A stretch of 64,000 nt of DNA from Parietaria judaica (lineage: Eukaryota; Streptophyta; Magnoliopsida; Rosales; Urticaceae). The stretch lies in contig OX940863.1 of assembly GCA_954871525.1 (NCBI GenBank), positions 24,874,001 to 24,938,000 of the forward strand, written 5' to 3'. Positions 11,345 through 22,969 of this stretch are shown here, in pieces; within the stretch, counting starts at the first letter, position 1, and every line of letters starts with the position of its first letter. A program made the translations under genes and the position numbers. The notes under the pieces are model-generated. The model was not told where the DNA came from and did no database searches. It saw nothing but the letters and a program-made list of their open reading frames with translations.

Positions 11345-11500
11345 ACACGATGCGGTATTCTTCGAGAATCGGAATCGTAATGCTCGAACGTAGTCTATTC
11401 AATCCCCAAAGGAACCTCCTTAATAACCGGTTTGCAGCCTTTTAACCGTAACAGTGCAAGAACCGGCCCACCGCCGTCTACTTTGACCTCCACCGCCGTC
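11345..11500 (-). pseudogene. Duplicated scrap of a clade A CNL LRR tail
   Basis: Minus-strand translation gives VEVKVDGGGPVLALLRL followed by KGCKPVIKEVPLGIE, matching the last LRR block of the neighbouring pseudogene (VKVEDGSMPVLEVLRLKDC, then SLEEIPSGIE). Just beyond its stop, the RLRSS-type segment that normally follows about 20 residues later resumes, so the piece carries an internal deletion. It lies about 130 bp past the stop of the CNL pseudogene at 11628, as a second copy of the 3' end. It has no start and no other domain, so it is a relic. Confidence 0.6.
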
Positions 11501-11627
11501 TTGTAGCAATCTCTGGGCCTCCTATGATTTCTGGCCAAAATAATGAGAGAGAAAAAAGAAAGATTTTTTAGCTTCATATTGAACTGTTATGGTTCACTGT
11601 TGAGTTTGAAGCTAATTACATGATAAA

Positions 11628-14340
11628 CTACCTTTTTTTCTTCCAATCTTCGTACTCGAAGATGGGTTCCCACTTCCCGTCGGCGTCAAATGAACCCATT
11701 GTAAGGCATACTGCACGATTTATTCTTTCAAAGTCGCCATCGTCGTTGCTCGAACTTAGAATTTTAACAAACTGATCACCCATATTTATGAAGTAAAGTT
11801 TCTCCAGGTTTGTGAGGAATTCAATCCCTGAAGGAATTTCCTCGAGCGATTTGCAGTCTTTCAACCGTAACACTTCAAGAACCGGCATCGACCCATCTTC
11901 CACTTTCACTCGTTTCAATCGGCCCAAATTGCGGAACAGTAATTTCTTGAACGTTTGGAAGCCTCCAGGTTTGAAACACAGCTCTTCTCCGTCGTAAGAT
12001 TCATCGAGAAATTCAAGAAGAGCCAGATTGGGCAAAGCTTGAAGCGATTCGAGCGGATCAACCGTTAGTTTACTCCACTTAAAGCTCAATGAGATGAGGC
12101 TTCGAAGCTTTTCAGAGACCCAGCTGGGCAGTTTCATCAGACGCCCGCACATGGTTAGATGTCTAAGGCTCGGAGGCGGCAATGAAATGTGTTGCACATC
12201 GAGGATTTCATTTTTGTCTCTCGATTCCACTCCAAGAATGCGTACATTGCTCATTTTCTCGATCGAAGAGCAAAAGACGGGTCCATGCTCTTCTCTCAGT
12301 TCTTGAACTTGTCGGGACTCTAACGCCATTGAAGTATTTCTCATTTGGAGAGCCCTCACTGGTTTCACGGCACGCCATGAGATGACATAGGCTTTCGATT
12401 TGTAGTATCTCAGTTGGCAGTGTTTTGACCAGAGTGTTCATGAGATTCAACGTTTCCAGCTTCTGAAGCATACCAATCGAGCGTGGAATTGTTGCGATTT
12501 TCGTAGAAGACAAGTTCAGGTACCTCAGATTGTACTGTGTAGTGATGAATCTCGGGAATGAGTCCAGAGAACCGAAGTGAGAGTAATCCAACACCTTCAG
12601 GAGCTTCACCCCATGATTAATGAGAAAATTTGACATGGATTTGGAGCCAATTAGTGAGCAGGACAAAGAAGAAAGACAGATCAACGAACGAAGCCGAGAA
12701 CAGTTGCAATCACCCTCAAGTTTCTCGAATGATGAATCGAGAAATAGACGTCGAGCTCTTTCGGGTACTAACAGGCTGTGTTCGCCGATTGATGTGCCAA
12801 AACTCCGAGCCAAGGCTTTCCGGAGAAGAAATTTACGCATAAGGTCGTGGACCTGAAACTCTGAGTGATCTTCACCCAGATCATTGCCTGGAGTCACTCG
12901 GATCAGGCATCTAGCAATAAGCTCGCTAAAGTAGAGGTCTCCCACGTCTTCCGCCGTTGCCTTTTCCATTTTTTGAACAAACCCTTCCGCGATCCATAAC
13001 TTGATGATGTACTGCTTCTCGTAAAACCATCCCTCTGGAAACATGCTCAGATACATCAAGCACGATTGCAAATGATAAGGCAAGTCATTGAAACAAAGTG
13101 ACAGTATCTTTTCCATGAGTAGATTATTATTGTGTTGTTCACTCTCCAAACTGCGTCGAACTCTATGTTCTTCTTTGCTTGCCGGTTTTGAAGCCAGCAA
13201 ACAGCCAACTAGAACAATTGCAAGAGGCAATCCGTTGCATCTCGACAGGATCCACCGAGAATCTTCCTCTAGGCTGTAAGGGTAAAATACTTTTGTACAG
13301 AAGAGATTCCAAGCTTCATCTCGATCTAAAGATCTTAAATGATAAATGCTACCTTCAAAAATATCGCTTGTGACCGTCTCGGAGACATCGTTGACCCGAG
13401 TTGTGACAATCAAGAGGCTGCCAAAATTGTTGTTGGGAAATGCGTACTTTAGCGACTCCCACGCACTTGTAGTCCGGACATCATCCAGAACAATCAGATA
13501 CTTTGTTTTCCGCAAGAAAGATTGAATATTCTCCTTGAGCGATTGAATGTCCTTGTAATACGTTTCTTCCGGAATTGATTGTTCCATTGCCTGGAACAGT
13601 TGTTTAATGATAGTCAACAAAACTTCGCGTTCACCGGAAGACTGAGAAATGGTGACCCAAGCGCGAAGTTGGAAATGCTTCTTGACTCGAACAATTTCGT
13701 AGACTTCGTTGACAAGGGTAGTTTTTCCCAAACCTCACGTGCCCTTCACGGCTATAACTCGGACGCTATGGCTTCCTTCACTATCCCCAAAAATACAACT
13801 GATTAAGTCACTTAGTGCCTTTGAGATACAAACTTTTTGAGCGTTTGGAACAAGGTGCGTATTTTCCCGCATCTCGGACAGCGATTGGGTGTTTCTTACA
13901 GTGATCAGACTCGAGCCACTCTGTGTTGAGCTCAAGTTATGGATGTATCTTTGGCGTCGCTCAGATATACCAACCGCTCTGGACTTGATTTTCTGCAGCT
14001 CAAAAGCAACTCGCCGGCGAGCTTTCACCGTCGTCAGAACACGAGCGATCCTCGTAAGACGACCGGAGAGGCCTGGTTTTTGAGGATATTCAAAACGAAG
14101 AAGGAACTCATCGATGACATCTTCGGCGTCGTAAGCGAGCTCTCTGACCTGTTTGACCCAAGCTTTGAGTCCTTCATCAACTTCTTCCATGGCATCGGCT
14201 TGTCGGAGGAAGGCCTTCATGAGCTCCAATTCCAGCCTCACATCTTCGATCTCGTCTCTGACTCCTCCCAAGAGTCTTACTTCATTATCGAGCAACGTCC
14301 CGAGCTTCTCCACCAAGTAGGCCACCGCGCCCTCCGCCAT
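11628..14340 (-). pseudogene. Clade A CNL pseudogene: stop codon in the P-loop, frameshifting deletion in the LRR
   Basis: Homology runs from MAEGAVAYL at 14340 to the clade A C terminus at 11628, but it is broken twice. First, an in-frame TGA at 13735-13737 falls within the P-loop: the paralogous GMGGLGKTT position reads Thr-stop-Gly-Leu-Gly-Lys-Thr, so the preceding Met is also changed. Second, near 12314 the frame shifts where roughly 100 bp of LRR sequence (the stretch after GVRVPT in paralogues) is missing. Between the lesions, NB-ARC motifs remain (IVLDDV, LLIVTTR, GLPLAIV, VHDLM). The N-terminal frame alone would give a 201-residue coiled-coil protein with EDVID. Full receptor function is lost; whether the coiled-coil part is expressed cannot be judged. 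Confidence 0.9.
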
Positions 14341-15750
14341 TTATCTCTCTTAGTTTGTGCCTTCAAACTAGTATCCCACAGATTATGCCTGTTTTGACTC
14401 TACACAAAGATGGCTAGTTTATCCATGTGCTAGTGACATAGAAAATTAATATCCCACGTAGTTCCTTGAACGTGCAAAAACATTATATAGTAAAAAGAAT
14501 TGATTATCATTTTCCTCCTATTAAGCTACACGTTCACATTGATAATAGATCTAGTTCAGTCCAGATATAGACTAGTAATTCATTAGATGCATGTGATCCC
14601 GGTTCCGCCACTGCTTTATGTTTTAACATTAAGGGGAGTAATTTTTTATGCTTTATTTTTTATTTCATCATAATTATTGTATTCATCGCTTGTCAACTTT
14701 TGATTGATTAATCTGAATTCGTGCTGCAAAGACATACATGTTAACGAAAAAATCTTGATTTCACTCTGTTACTTTATGCATGCTCTTTGGATTCACAATC
14801 ATTGCATAATTGTTTTTATTGTTTAATGAAAAGCAACCAGATTGTTTATCTTCCTTTCAGGTAAAAATTTGTATTAAATTTGATTTTTAGTTTATTTTAT
14901 TATCGATTGTTTTTTATTCGAGTTCCAATCCTTGATATAATTAAAATCCAGATCAGCAGGACGAATCTGTATTTTCTAAAAACTGGGTTTTTTTTGGATT
15001 TCATCAGATTTTTTCACTTGGATCCTTGTTCCAGAAACCAGAATCCGGATTGGGTTTTGAAAAAGAAAAAAATACATGATATTTGTAATTGTACCCTCTT
15101 TCACCCTTATTTTAATTGTTTCTTTCTGCAAGACAATTTTTTTTTTTTTCAAAACGAGGACGAGTCTATGACGTTTCTCGAACGCTACTCGAGGGTGCCA
15201 ATCCAACACTAGAAGTTTGTATATATATACATATGTTTTCCTTCCACTGGTATGTTTTAGTTCATTCTCATTGACAATTTAAAGTTTTCTAGATTTATAA
15301 CTAAAATTACCATGCCTTGGTGAGACCCGGACAACAGAGAATGTATACAAAAGAAACCCAGATACAGCAACCAAGAACTAATGGTTTGCTGATACGTTCA
15401 GAATTCTCATAAAGCTAAGGGTTTATGAGAGGAAAACAGAGTAAATGTAACAAGATTAAGAAAGATAAAAATAAAGGTAAGGAATTGAAAAAAATAAAAT
15501 AAAAAAATAATACAGTTACGTAGTTGAGGGGAATTTCGCAGATATTCTCATCCTCGATTGAGGAAACTACAGGGAATCCTCGAGAAAGACCTGCACTTAT
15601 TCTCCTTCCAAATGAGGCAATCCAACAAAATCTTCACGCTTCAGAGGCTTCCTACGAGACGAAAACTTCATGTGTCTGCATAATTTGCTGATAGATTTTT
15701 GAATTTTCGATATTACAAAGAGCTAAAGGAGTCAAACCTTGAATGACAAG
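14341..15750. other. AT-rich intergenic DNA
   Basis: No convincing gene is seen. Frames of about 110 and 77 codons overlap at 14880-15212 on opposite strands but are low-complexity (Phe- and Lys-rich) and resemble nothing known. 15300-15750 lies just downstream of the CNL stop at 15751 and probably contains its 3' UTR. Confidence 0.45.
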
Positions 15751-18609
15751 TCACTTCCAGCGATCATGAAGGTCAAGGTCATGAGTCTTGATAGAGTTGC
15801 TGGGCAGAGGACAATTTTCTCCATGGCTCAAACTCTCCAAGGAATATATTTTGCATTCTCCGTCTCTCCAGTATGTCGCATAAATTTCCGGGATGTGGGC
15901 GACTCTCCAGTGATCACCCTTTTCTGCGTCAGGGTGGAGCGTGCCCAAAAAGTTGTCAGGCATGTCGCAAATCTCCAGCAATTTCAACTTTCTTAGATGT
16001 TCAATGCCCAAAGGAACTTGTTCGAGGAACTGACATCTTCGGACGCTCAGGTCTTCGAGGAGTGACATGGCTCCTTCCTCCACTTCGATGCAGCGAAGCT
16101 CGTCAAACTCATCTAGGCCGAGAATCTTGAGCTTTCTGAAGCCGCTGGCTCTGAAGTACAATCTCTGGCCCGTGTATACTTGACACATTACGAGTTGAAC
16201 GAGGTTCGGGATGTATTGAAGGTATACTAGGGGGTCCTCTTTAAGCTTGCTCCATTTCAAGGACAGTTTTACGAGGCCGTGTAGGGACGGAATCCAGTGA
16301 GGTAACATCTCGAGACGCCCTCTCATGTAGAGCCGTTGCAGCAATGTTGGAGGAGCGGAGAGGTATTGCAGGTCTATGACCTCGTCCTCTTCGATCGAAG
16401 AAATGGACAATGCTCGGAGATTCGTCAACTTCTCGATGGATGAGCAGAGCTCTCTTCCATCTTCTCGTCTCAGCTTTAGAATTCCCAGCCGCCTCAGTTC
16501 ATTCAGATTCCCGAGCTCCTTCACCACATTGCCACTTTCTTCGTTTGCCTCGATGAAGCAGAGCTTTTGCAGGGATTGCAGAATGCCTATATTTCCCATG
16601 ATTTTGAAACCATGTTTTGAATCGAAAAGTTCATTACACTTGTACTCGGTTTGATATACGAGGAGATGCCGCAATTTCTTGAGGTTTAGTATCTCAACGG
16701 GCAGTTCAGTAACTTGGGAATCCTTAAGGTCTAATGTCTCCAAGTTCTGAAGCTTCCCGATGAATCTCGGAACTACTTTCACTTTTGTATCCCTTAAGCT
16801 AAGATATTTCAAGTAATATAGTCCAACGATTTCGGTGGGAATTTTTTTTATATGGGAATTTTGCATGTCAAAGACGGTAAGAAGCCTAAAGCCGTTGGGA
16901 AACAATTTGTGGAGCCGTATTTTCTCAAGAATCTCGAACATAAAGAGGGACCGCAATTGGGAGACTGACCTATTGGGCTGTAGATGTTCCAATGTGTAAT
17001 GTACCGACAGGCGTCGAGGTCTATCAGTAAACTGAACCTTATGATCCTTCACAATTGTGGCGAAGTTTTGGTCCCTCGATCTTGAAATGATGATCTCCCG
17101 GAGAAGATCATGAATCCGGAAAGTCTTGACCCTTCCATCGCTTGTAGTTGTTGCCACTTGCACCAAGCTTCTGTTCATTAGGTCTTTGAGATAATCATCG
17201 GCGACTTCTTCCAACACTTTGCCTTCTTTCCCTTCGATGAACCCCTCGGCAACCCACAATCGGATCAGCCTCATCCGATCGATGAGATGGTCCTCGGGAA
17301 ATATACTCAAGTACATGAAACAGGACTTGAGGTAATATGGAAGATCATTAATACTTAGAGACAAGACCTTCTTCAAGTCCTTAAGCTTGTCATTCCCCTC
17401 GATTTCTGCTCCGATACTACGACCAACCATATCCCATTCATCGATCCTCCGTGAGTCTTTTGTCGCCAGAACGCCACTAATCGCCACAATCGCAAGAGGC
17501 AATCCTTCACATCTTTTTAAAATTTTGTTACAGATTTCCTCCAGATGAAACGGGCATGCGCTTCCCTGGAACGTCTTCTTGCAGAGAAGGTCCCAAGACT
17601 CCGATGGAGGCAAAGGCTCCAAATTATACGTCTTCGACCCTTTAGACTCGTTGCTAGCAGTCATGGCAACGTCAGAGTTACGTGTCGTTATCATAACTCT
17701 GCTTCCGAAACTGTTGTTAGGCAGAGCGCATTTGATGGCAAGCCATGCGTGCAGCTGCCAAACATCGTCCAGAACGATCAGATATCTCTGTCTCTGCAGC
17801 ATCTCCTTGATCGTCTCTTTTAGCCGGCTGTTCTTCATGTTCTGGACAGCCAAAGGGACTCTTCTTCTTATCGCTCGGAAGAGTTGTTCGACCAAGTCCC
17901 TAAGCACGTCCTCGATCTCGAAAGACTGAGAAACCGTGACCCACGCTCGAACGTTGAAATGCTTCTTCACTTCTGCATCGTCATAGACTTGCTTTGCCAA
18001 GGTGGTCTTCCCCATCCCTCCTTGCCCAGTCACGGAAAAAACTTCACGCCCAGAAACACCTGAGATTAGCCACTCAACAAGCTGCTTCTTACGCCCGTCA
18101 ATTCCCACGAGATCGGATTCGTCCAAGAGAAGGGCATCATCGCGGCAGTCCTGCCACATGCCCGTTGCACCGGCCAAGCTCGAACCTTGCTCGGCCCGGG
18201 TGAACTTGTCACGAAGCCGCTTGTGAACCTTGCAAACGGTTTGAAGCCTTGCGTTGATGCTCTTCAAGTCATTCGCAATGCGGTGGAATGCTTTCCCCTT
18301 CTTGATACAACAAGCCCATTTTCGGAGCGTGCCGCGGACACCGGGTTCGTGACTGTGTCCTTGGAGGATGGTGTACTCGGCAAGAAGATCCTCAGTCTCG
18401 TGGGCAATGTCTCTGACTTGTCGAACCCAAACGCTTAGCTCCTCGTCGGTCTCTTGCAAGGCGTCCGCAACCCTCAAGAAGGCCCTCATCCTTTCCAAAT
18501 CTCCTCGCAAACACACAACTTCTTCCCGGACCCCACCCAGCAGATTCACCTCATTTTCGAAGAGGGTCCCGATCTTCTCGATCAGGAAGCTCACCGCACT
18601 CTCCGCCAT
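15751..18609 (-). CDS. CC-NB-LRR (RPM1-like) disease resistance protein, clade B
   Basis: Intact single-exon CNL of 952 residues starting MAESAVSFLIEKIG. The coiled coil covers about 1-140 with TEDLLAEY near 72-79 in the EDVID position. NB-ARC has P-loop GQGGMGKTT at 195-203, kinase-2 IVLDDVW near 278-284, RNBS-B GSRVMITTR near 302-310, GLPL near 369-372 and IHD near 499-501 as the MHD motif. Leucine-rich repeats and a C-terminal tail follow. It differs from clade A in the EDVID region, the Gln in the P-loop and the C terminus. Its closest relative here is the plus-strand gene at 46908-49757, about 86 of 100 residues identical over the N terminus by eye. No lesions were seen. Its ligand is unknown. 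Confidence 0.94.
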   Translation of the reverse strand: MAESAVSFLIEKIGTLFENEVNLLGGVREEVVCLRGDLERMRAFLRVADALQETDEELSVWVRQVRDIAHETEDLLAEYTILQGHSHEPGVRGTLRKWACCIKKGKAFHRIANDLKSINARLQTVCKVHKRLRDKFTRAEQGSSLAGATGMWQDCRDDALLLDESDLVGIDGRKKQLVEWLISGVSGREVFSVTGQGGMGKTTLAKQVYDDAEVKKHFNVRAWVTVSQSFEIEDVLRDLVEQLFRAIRRRVPLAVQNMKNSRLKETIKEMLQRQRYLIVLDDVWQLHAWLAIKCALPNNSFGSRVMITTRNSDVAMTASNESKGSKTYNLEPLPPSESWDLLCKKTFQGSACPFHLEEICNKILKRCEGLPLAIVAISGVLATKDSRRIDEWDMVGRSIGAEIEGNDKLKDLKKVLSLSINDLPYYLKSCFMYLSIFPEDHLIDRMRLIRLWVAEGFIEGKEGKVLEEVADDYLKDLMNRSLVQVATTTSDGRVKTFRIHDLLREIIISRSRDQNFATIVKDHKVQFTDRPRRLSVHYTLEHLQPNRSVSQLRSLFMFEILEKIRLHKLFPNGFRLLTVFDMQNSHIKKIPTEIVGLYYLKYLSLRDTKVKVVPRFIGKLQNLETLDLKDSQVTELPVEILNLKKLRHLLVYQTEYKCNELFDSKHGFKIMGNIGILQSLQKLCFIEANEESGNVVKELGNLNELRRLGILKLRREDGRELCSSIEKLTNLRALSISSIEEDEVIDLQYLSAPPTLLQRLYMRGRLEMLPHWIPSLHGLVKLSLKWSKLKEDPLVYLQYIPNLVQLVMCQVYTGQRLYFRASGFRKLKILGLDEFDELRCIEVEEGAMSLLEDLSVRRCQFLEQVPLGIEHLRKLKLLEICDMPDNFLGTLHPDAEKGDHWRVAHIPEIYATYWRDGECKIYSLESLSHGENCPLPSNSIKTHDLDLHDRWK

Positions 18610-19157
18610 CCAATTTTTTTTTCTGTCCCGGTTTTTTCAATACAGGATGCTCTCTCTCAATTTCAGAGGAGACAACGAATGTTATTTGTGAAAGCTGAAA
18701 ATCAAGTTTAATAGATAGTTCATCATACATAGGAATATTGGTTTGTATATATAACCAAGACTGGCAGGCAATGAGAATTAAAAGATAATATAAAAAATGA
18801 AACTTCTAGGTACTTACTTGGCATATAATATAACAATTTTTTTCAACACGAAGATGTAATTGACTTTTAGAATGAAGAAAGTTTCCTGCAGATTACTTCT
18901 TCTCAATAAACTATTCCTTAACGAACACTCAATGATTAGGTTTAAGTGATTAGACTAACAGGAGATTAAGAAGAGGGAGAAGGAAATCAAGTGACAATAC
19001 AATGTTTTGACTCGTTTACGCGCATTAAAGAATAATAGGAATATTATAGGATAATGTAAATTATCCGCTATTATAGCGAAGATCAATTCATATATTTTGC
19101 GATATGAGTCACATTACTAGTGATTCCGACTTAAAAAAAAATATATATATATATATA
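18610..19157. promoter_or_regulatory. Upstream region of the clade B CNL, with a possible TATA box
   Basis: On the minus strand a TATATATA element at 18746-18753 sits about 140 bp before the ATG at 18609, a plausible TATA box with a long leader. The rest is AT-rich. It ends in a (TA)n tract at 19140-19157 into which the large MULE inserted. No coding sequence is seen. Confidence 0.35.
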
Positions 19158-19310
19158 GGGAAACTTCAATTTGTGTGCTCGGTTGAACATGTATTTTCGG
19201 AAAAGTACCTCATTTTGTTAAATTACAAATATATGCCCCAAATAAGTTTTTGCCCTAACCTGAGTTAAGTTAACCCAACCAAAAAAAAGAAAAAAATAAA
19301 TCATTTTCTA
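19158..19310. repeat. Left terminal inverted repeat of the MULE
   Basis: Begins GGGAAACTTCAATTTGTGTG and ends near the AACCCAACCAAAAAAAAG tract. Its complement occupies about 27540-27693. Only a few substitutions and single-base indels separate the two. Confidence 0.9.
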
Positions 19311-19995
19311 TTTTTTTTCGACCTCCCCACCCTCAGCCACCCTCTCGAAGAAACGAAAAAAATTCAGAGTTTTTGCCCTATCTTTCTCTCCCGCGTGACC
19401 CACGACGAAGCCGTCGCTGAGGGCGTGCCTTCGACGCCCACCTCGTCCTTGCCTTCGACGCCAGCCAACGAAACCCACCTCGCCCTTCTCTCTGCACGAC
19501 GAAACCCAGGCGACGTGGGTGAAGACGCTGTGGCTTCGTTTCTGCTCACCGGAAACCCAGGTGAACCTCCTCCGTCAAGCCCTCACCTCCGTCTGTGCCT
19601 TCGGAAAGTGGAGGTGAAACCCAGCTCCCCTGTTCGTTCGTCACAGCTCCGCGCCAGGTCCGCGCTCCGGCCTCGCCTCCAACCCACGGCCAGCTTCCTA
19701 CTCGCCTCCTCTGGCAATTTCGGAAACCAAGGTGTGTTCTCGTTTTTTTTTTTCCGATTTAGGTTTACAAAATAACGATCTTTTAACGTGGTCCTATTCC
19801 CGGATAATCGTTCTGGTTTGCAATATGCTGTCGAATTGTTGGTAGGAAACAATGTTTATAGCAATTTTTTGTTACAAAATTGTCTACTTTGAATGCACAC
19901 AAACTGTTTGTGAATACGCCTCTATTAGAAAATTTGGGTTAATTCACACAAAATCCCACGGAATCTAATTATGCTTGTATTTGTTAATTGTAGCA

Positions 19996-22924
19996 ATGAA
20001 TATTTACTTGCAATACGGTGGTGAGTGGGTTGTAGACGGATCCTTTTGGGTGTACCGTGGGGGTAAAGGGCATTGTTTTCCCGCAAACGAGAACATAACT
20101 TACGAAGAGTTTTGCGATTTGTTGTACAAGGAACTTCGGATTGATCCAACGGTCTACGATTTGAAGTTTGAATTAGCATCCGAAATTGTTGGAGCTCCAC
20201 CGGTCACTTTGAGTTCGAAGTGCACAATAATGAAGACGGTCCACTTAAGCAACGATATATTGTATGTGAAACACGGTACTAAAAGCATTGATATCTTGCC
20301 GACGATGTTTTGTGAAGTTGATAAAGGATTGGAGAGTCCACTTATTGGTAGTTCCCGTGGGAGTGCAAATATCAAGATTCCACAATCCGCCGACCGCCTT
20401 GAGAGTTTGCTAGAAGAAGAAAACCATGCCGTGGATTTAGATGTGGACGATGTTAACCTCGAATTGCCTACAAGTATGGAGGGATTGGATGTCTCAAAGT
20501 TGGCAACGTGCACCCCGAGTGAAAGCAAGTCAAAAGTACGGGGTGGTCCGTCGTGGATTGATCCTAGATTTTCTTGTGAAGATTCGAAGACGTTTACCCA
20601 TTTTAAAGCACCGTCCATTGAAGCCTACGAATTTGATAAGGGTAAGACCTTTTTTAGCTTGGAAGATTTGAAGTTTAAAGTAAAAATATATGCGATGGAA
20701 CGTTCGTTCGACTTTCGTGTACACAAATCCGCATCGTGGGTGTGGTACGTGAAGTGCGTTGAGGATAAATGTACTTGGAAATTGAGAGGAAAAGTAATTA
20801 AAAATTCACCGCCGTTATTCAAGATCGTTTCTTCAACTCAAGAGCACACATGTGGTCTCGATCGTAGAACGTCGAACTGTAGGCAAGCTGCACCTTCGGT
20901 AGTCGGGCTTCTTATGAAGGACCGGTTTTCTCCACAAAGTAGTGCAATTTATGCTCCAAGGTAATCCACATTAATAGTTCTTGCCTCAACATAAATAGTT
21001 TTTGCCTTAACATAAATACTTTTATCCTATACATAAACAGTTTTTGTCATACAGATAAATACTTTTTGGCTAAACATAAACAGTTTTTGTTTAGCCGAAA
21101 ATAAACAGTTTTTGTTTAGCCCAAAATAAAATAAGTCAACATAAATACTTTTTCCCTTAACATAAATACTTTTTGCCTAAACATTAATAGTTTTGGTCGT
21201 ACACATAAATACTTTTTTCCTAAACATTAACAGTTTTTGCCTTAACATAAACAGGTTTTGCGGTTACTAATCTATGTCCTTTTTACCCCAAGGAATTTGC
21301 AAGATGACATGAAGAAGCTTTACGGCGTGGAGATGTCTTATCACAAGGCGTGGAGATGCAAAGAAAAGGCGCTTGGTTTCTCGATGGGCACCCCGGAAGA
21401 ATCTTACTCGAAGTTACCAAAGTGGTTGCACATGTTAAAGCAGAAGAATGAGGGAACTCTGACAGATTTTCAGACGGACAAAAAAGGACGTTTCAAATGT
21501 GCTTTCTTCGCCATTGGATCGTGTATACGGGGGTTCAAATCACTGCGTCCGGTAATTTGGGTCGATTGCACTTTCATAAAAAGCAAGTACGGCGGACAGT
21601 TGGTGGCTGCGGTAGGATTGGATGCTACCGAGCAATTGTTCCCGCTGGCCTTTGCTATAGTGGATCAGGAAAACAAGAAATCGTGGGTTTATTTCATGAA
21701 GCAGTTAAAAGTTGCAATTAGGAAGATAGCAGACCTTGTTTTTGTGAGTGATAAGCATCCTACCCTTATATACGCAATCGAGACTGTTTTCCCGGAGGCA
21801 TATCATGGTCATTGCTACGCACATGTTAAAAGAAACATAAAATTCCAGTTCAAAAGTGAGGACAGTACCAATCTTGTGTATTGTGCTGCTTACGCTTATA
21901 CTCTTCGAGAGTATAACCGTCACATGAATGATCTTCAGCTCTCGTTTCCTGATGTACACAAGTACATGATAGAGATGGGGCCTGAGAGATGGAGTCGAGT
22001 CAACTTTGGTGGTACAAGGTAATTCTCTATTTAAGCTGTTTTTGCCCAAACATAAACAGTTTTTGCCCAAACATAAATAGTTTTTACCTTAACATAAACA
22101 GTTTTTGCCCAAACATAAACAATTTTTGCCTAAACATAAACAGTTTCTGTTTCCAAAATTATTTATACGCTTGTTGTTTTATTATTGCCAGGTACGATTA
22201 CATGACTAGCAACTATTCAGAAAGTTTGAATAATGTCTTGAAAGAGGCCAGGACCTATCCTGTTACAAACATGCTTGAGTACATGCGGTATACAACCCAA
22301 AAGTGGTTCTACGAGAAGCGGGGAAAAGCGGAAAAGACAAGGACGACCTTGGTGAAAACAAGGGAAACTGTGTTGGCACAAAACAAACATGCGGGTGCAC
22401 GCTTACAGGTTAATCCCATTAGTACTATGGAATTCGAGGTTGTAGATAGCGAGGGAAGTTTCATTGTTAATCTTACTTCTCGTACATGCGAGTGCGGAAA
22501 ATTCCAAGAAAATGTCATGCCTTGCGTTCATGGAGCCGCGGCATGCGAGTTTCGTAAATACGGAATCTACGAATACTGCTCGCCGCACTACTTTGCGGAA
22601 ATGTACAAACGCACATAAGAAGGCTTGATTTACCCTCCAGGTTAGATGCAATTAATTTACCAAAATTCGTCCAACCATAAAGTCTTATATTTGATTTACC
22701 ATGCAGGTGATGAGGTTAACTGGGATCTTCCGGAAGAACTGAAGGACGTTCAAGTCGGACTTCCAGAAGCAAAACCACAATCAGGATGTCCGAAGAAAGG
22801 GAAAGGTGGAAGACCGCAAAAGAAGCGTCGCCTTTCACTCGGTGAAACTCTCATTGTACACAGAAAGTGCTCGAAATGCGGTACTCGGGGCCATAACCGT
22901 GCAACATGCAATGCGCGTACGTAG
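19996..22924 (+). CDS. mudrA: MuDR-type transposase (mudrA-like), 4 exons, one nonsense codon
   Basis: Proposed exons are 19996-20960, 21293-22018, 22192-22640 and 22707-22924. All junctions are GT/AG and phases agree. The start is the first Met after an apparent AG acceptor at 19993-19994; an upstream leader exon is possible. Order: MuDR N-terminal domain, the Cys-containing plant MuDR DNA-binding segment (near 20690-20890), MULE DDE core with WVDCTFIKSKYGG and FVSDKHPTL and a CYAHVKRN motif, SWIM finger C-x-C-x(n)-C-x-H (CECGKFQENVMPCVH), and a CCHC knuckle CSKCGTRGHNRATC. TAA at 22616-22618 interrupts exon 3 right after the SWIM region, at a position I expect to be Tyr in this family. It removes the tail and knuckle but leaves the catalytic core and SWIM. 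Introns 1 and 2 consist mostly of the same ~20-bp repeat as the downstream array. Role: cuts and joins the element's TIRs in the nucleus. Confidence 0.85.
20961..21292 (+). repeat. Repeat-filled transposase intron 1
   Basis: Between the GT at 20961 and the AG at 21291-21292, most of the intron consists of degenerate copies of AACATAAATAGTTTTTGCCT, the unit of the large array at 22970-25030. Confidence 0.8.
22019..22191 (+). repeat. Repeat-filled transposase intron 2
   Basis: Contains about five tandem copies of the AACATAAACAGTTTTTGCCC-type unit between the donor at 22019 and a TTTATTATTGCCAG acceptor. Confidence 0.8.
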
Positions 22925-22969
22925 GAATAAACAATTTCTTTATTATGTATTAAATAGTTGCGACAATGT

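Noticed and set aside
14880..15212. 110-codon plus-strand frame
   Set aside because: Low-complexity Phe/Lys-rich sequence over poly(T) tracts, mirrored by an opposite frame and with no recognisable family.
19395..19775. 126-codon plus-strand frame near the left MULE end as a gene
   Set aside because: Pro/Ser-rich GC leader without homology, matched by opposite-strand frames; it is better read as leader of the transposase gene.
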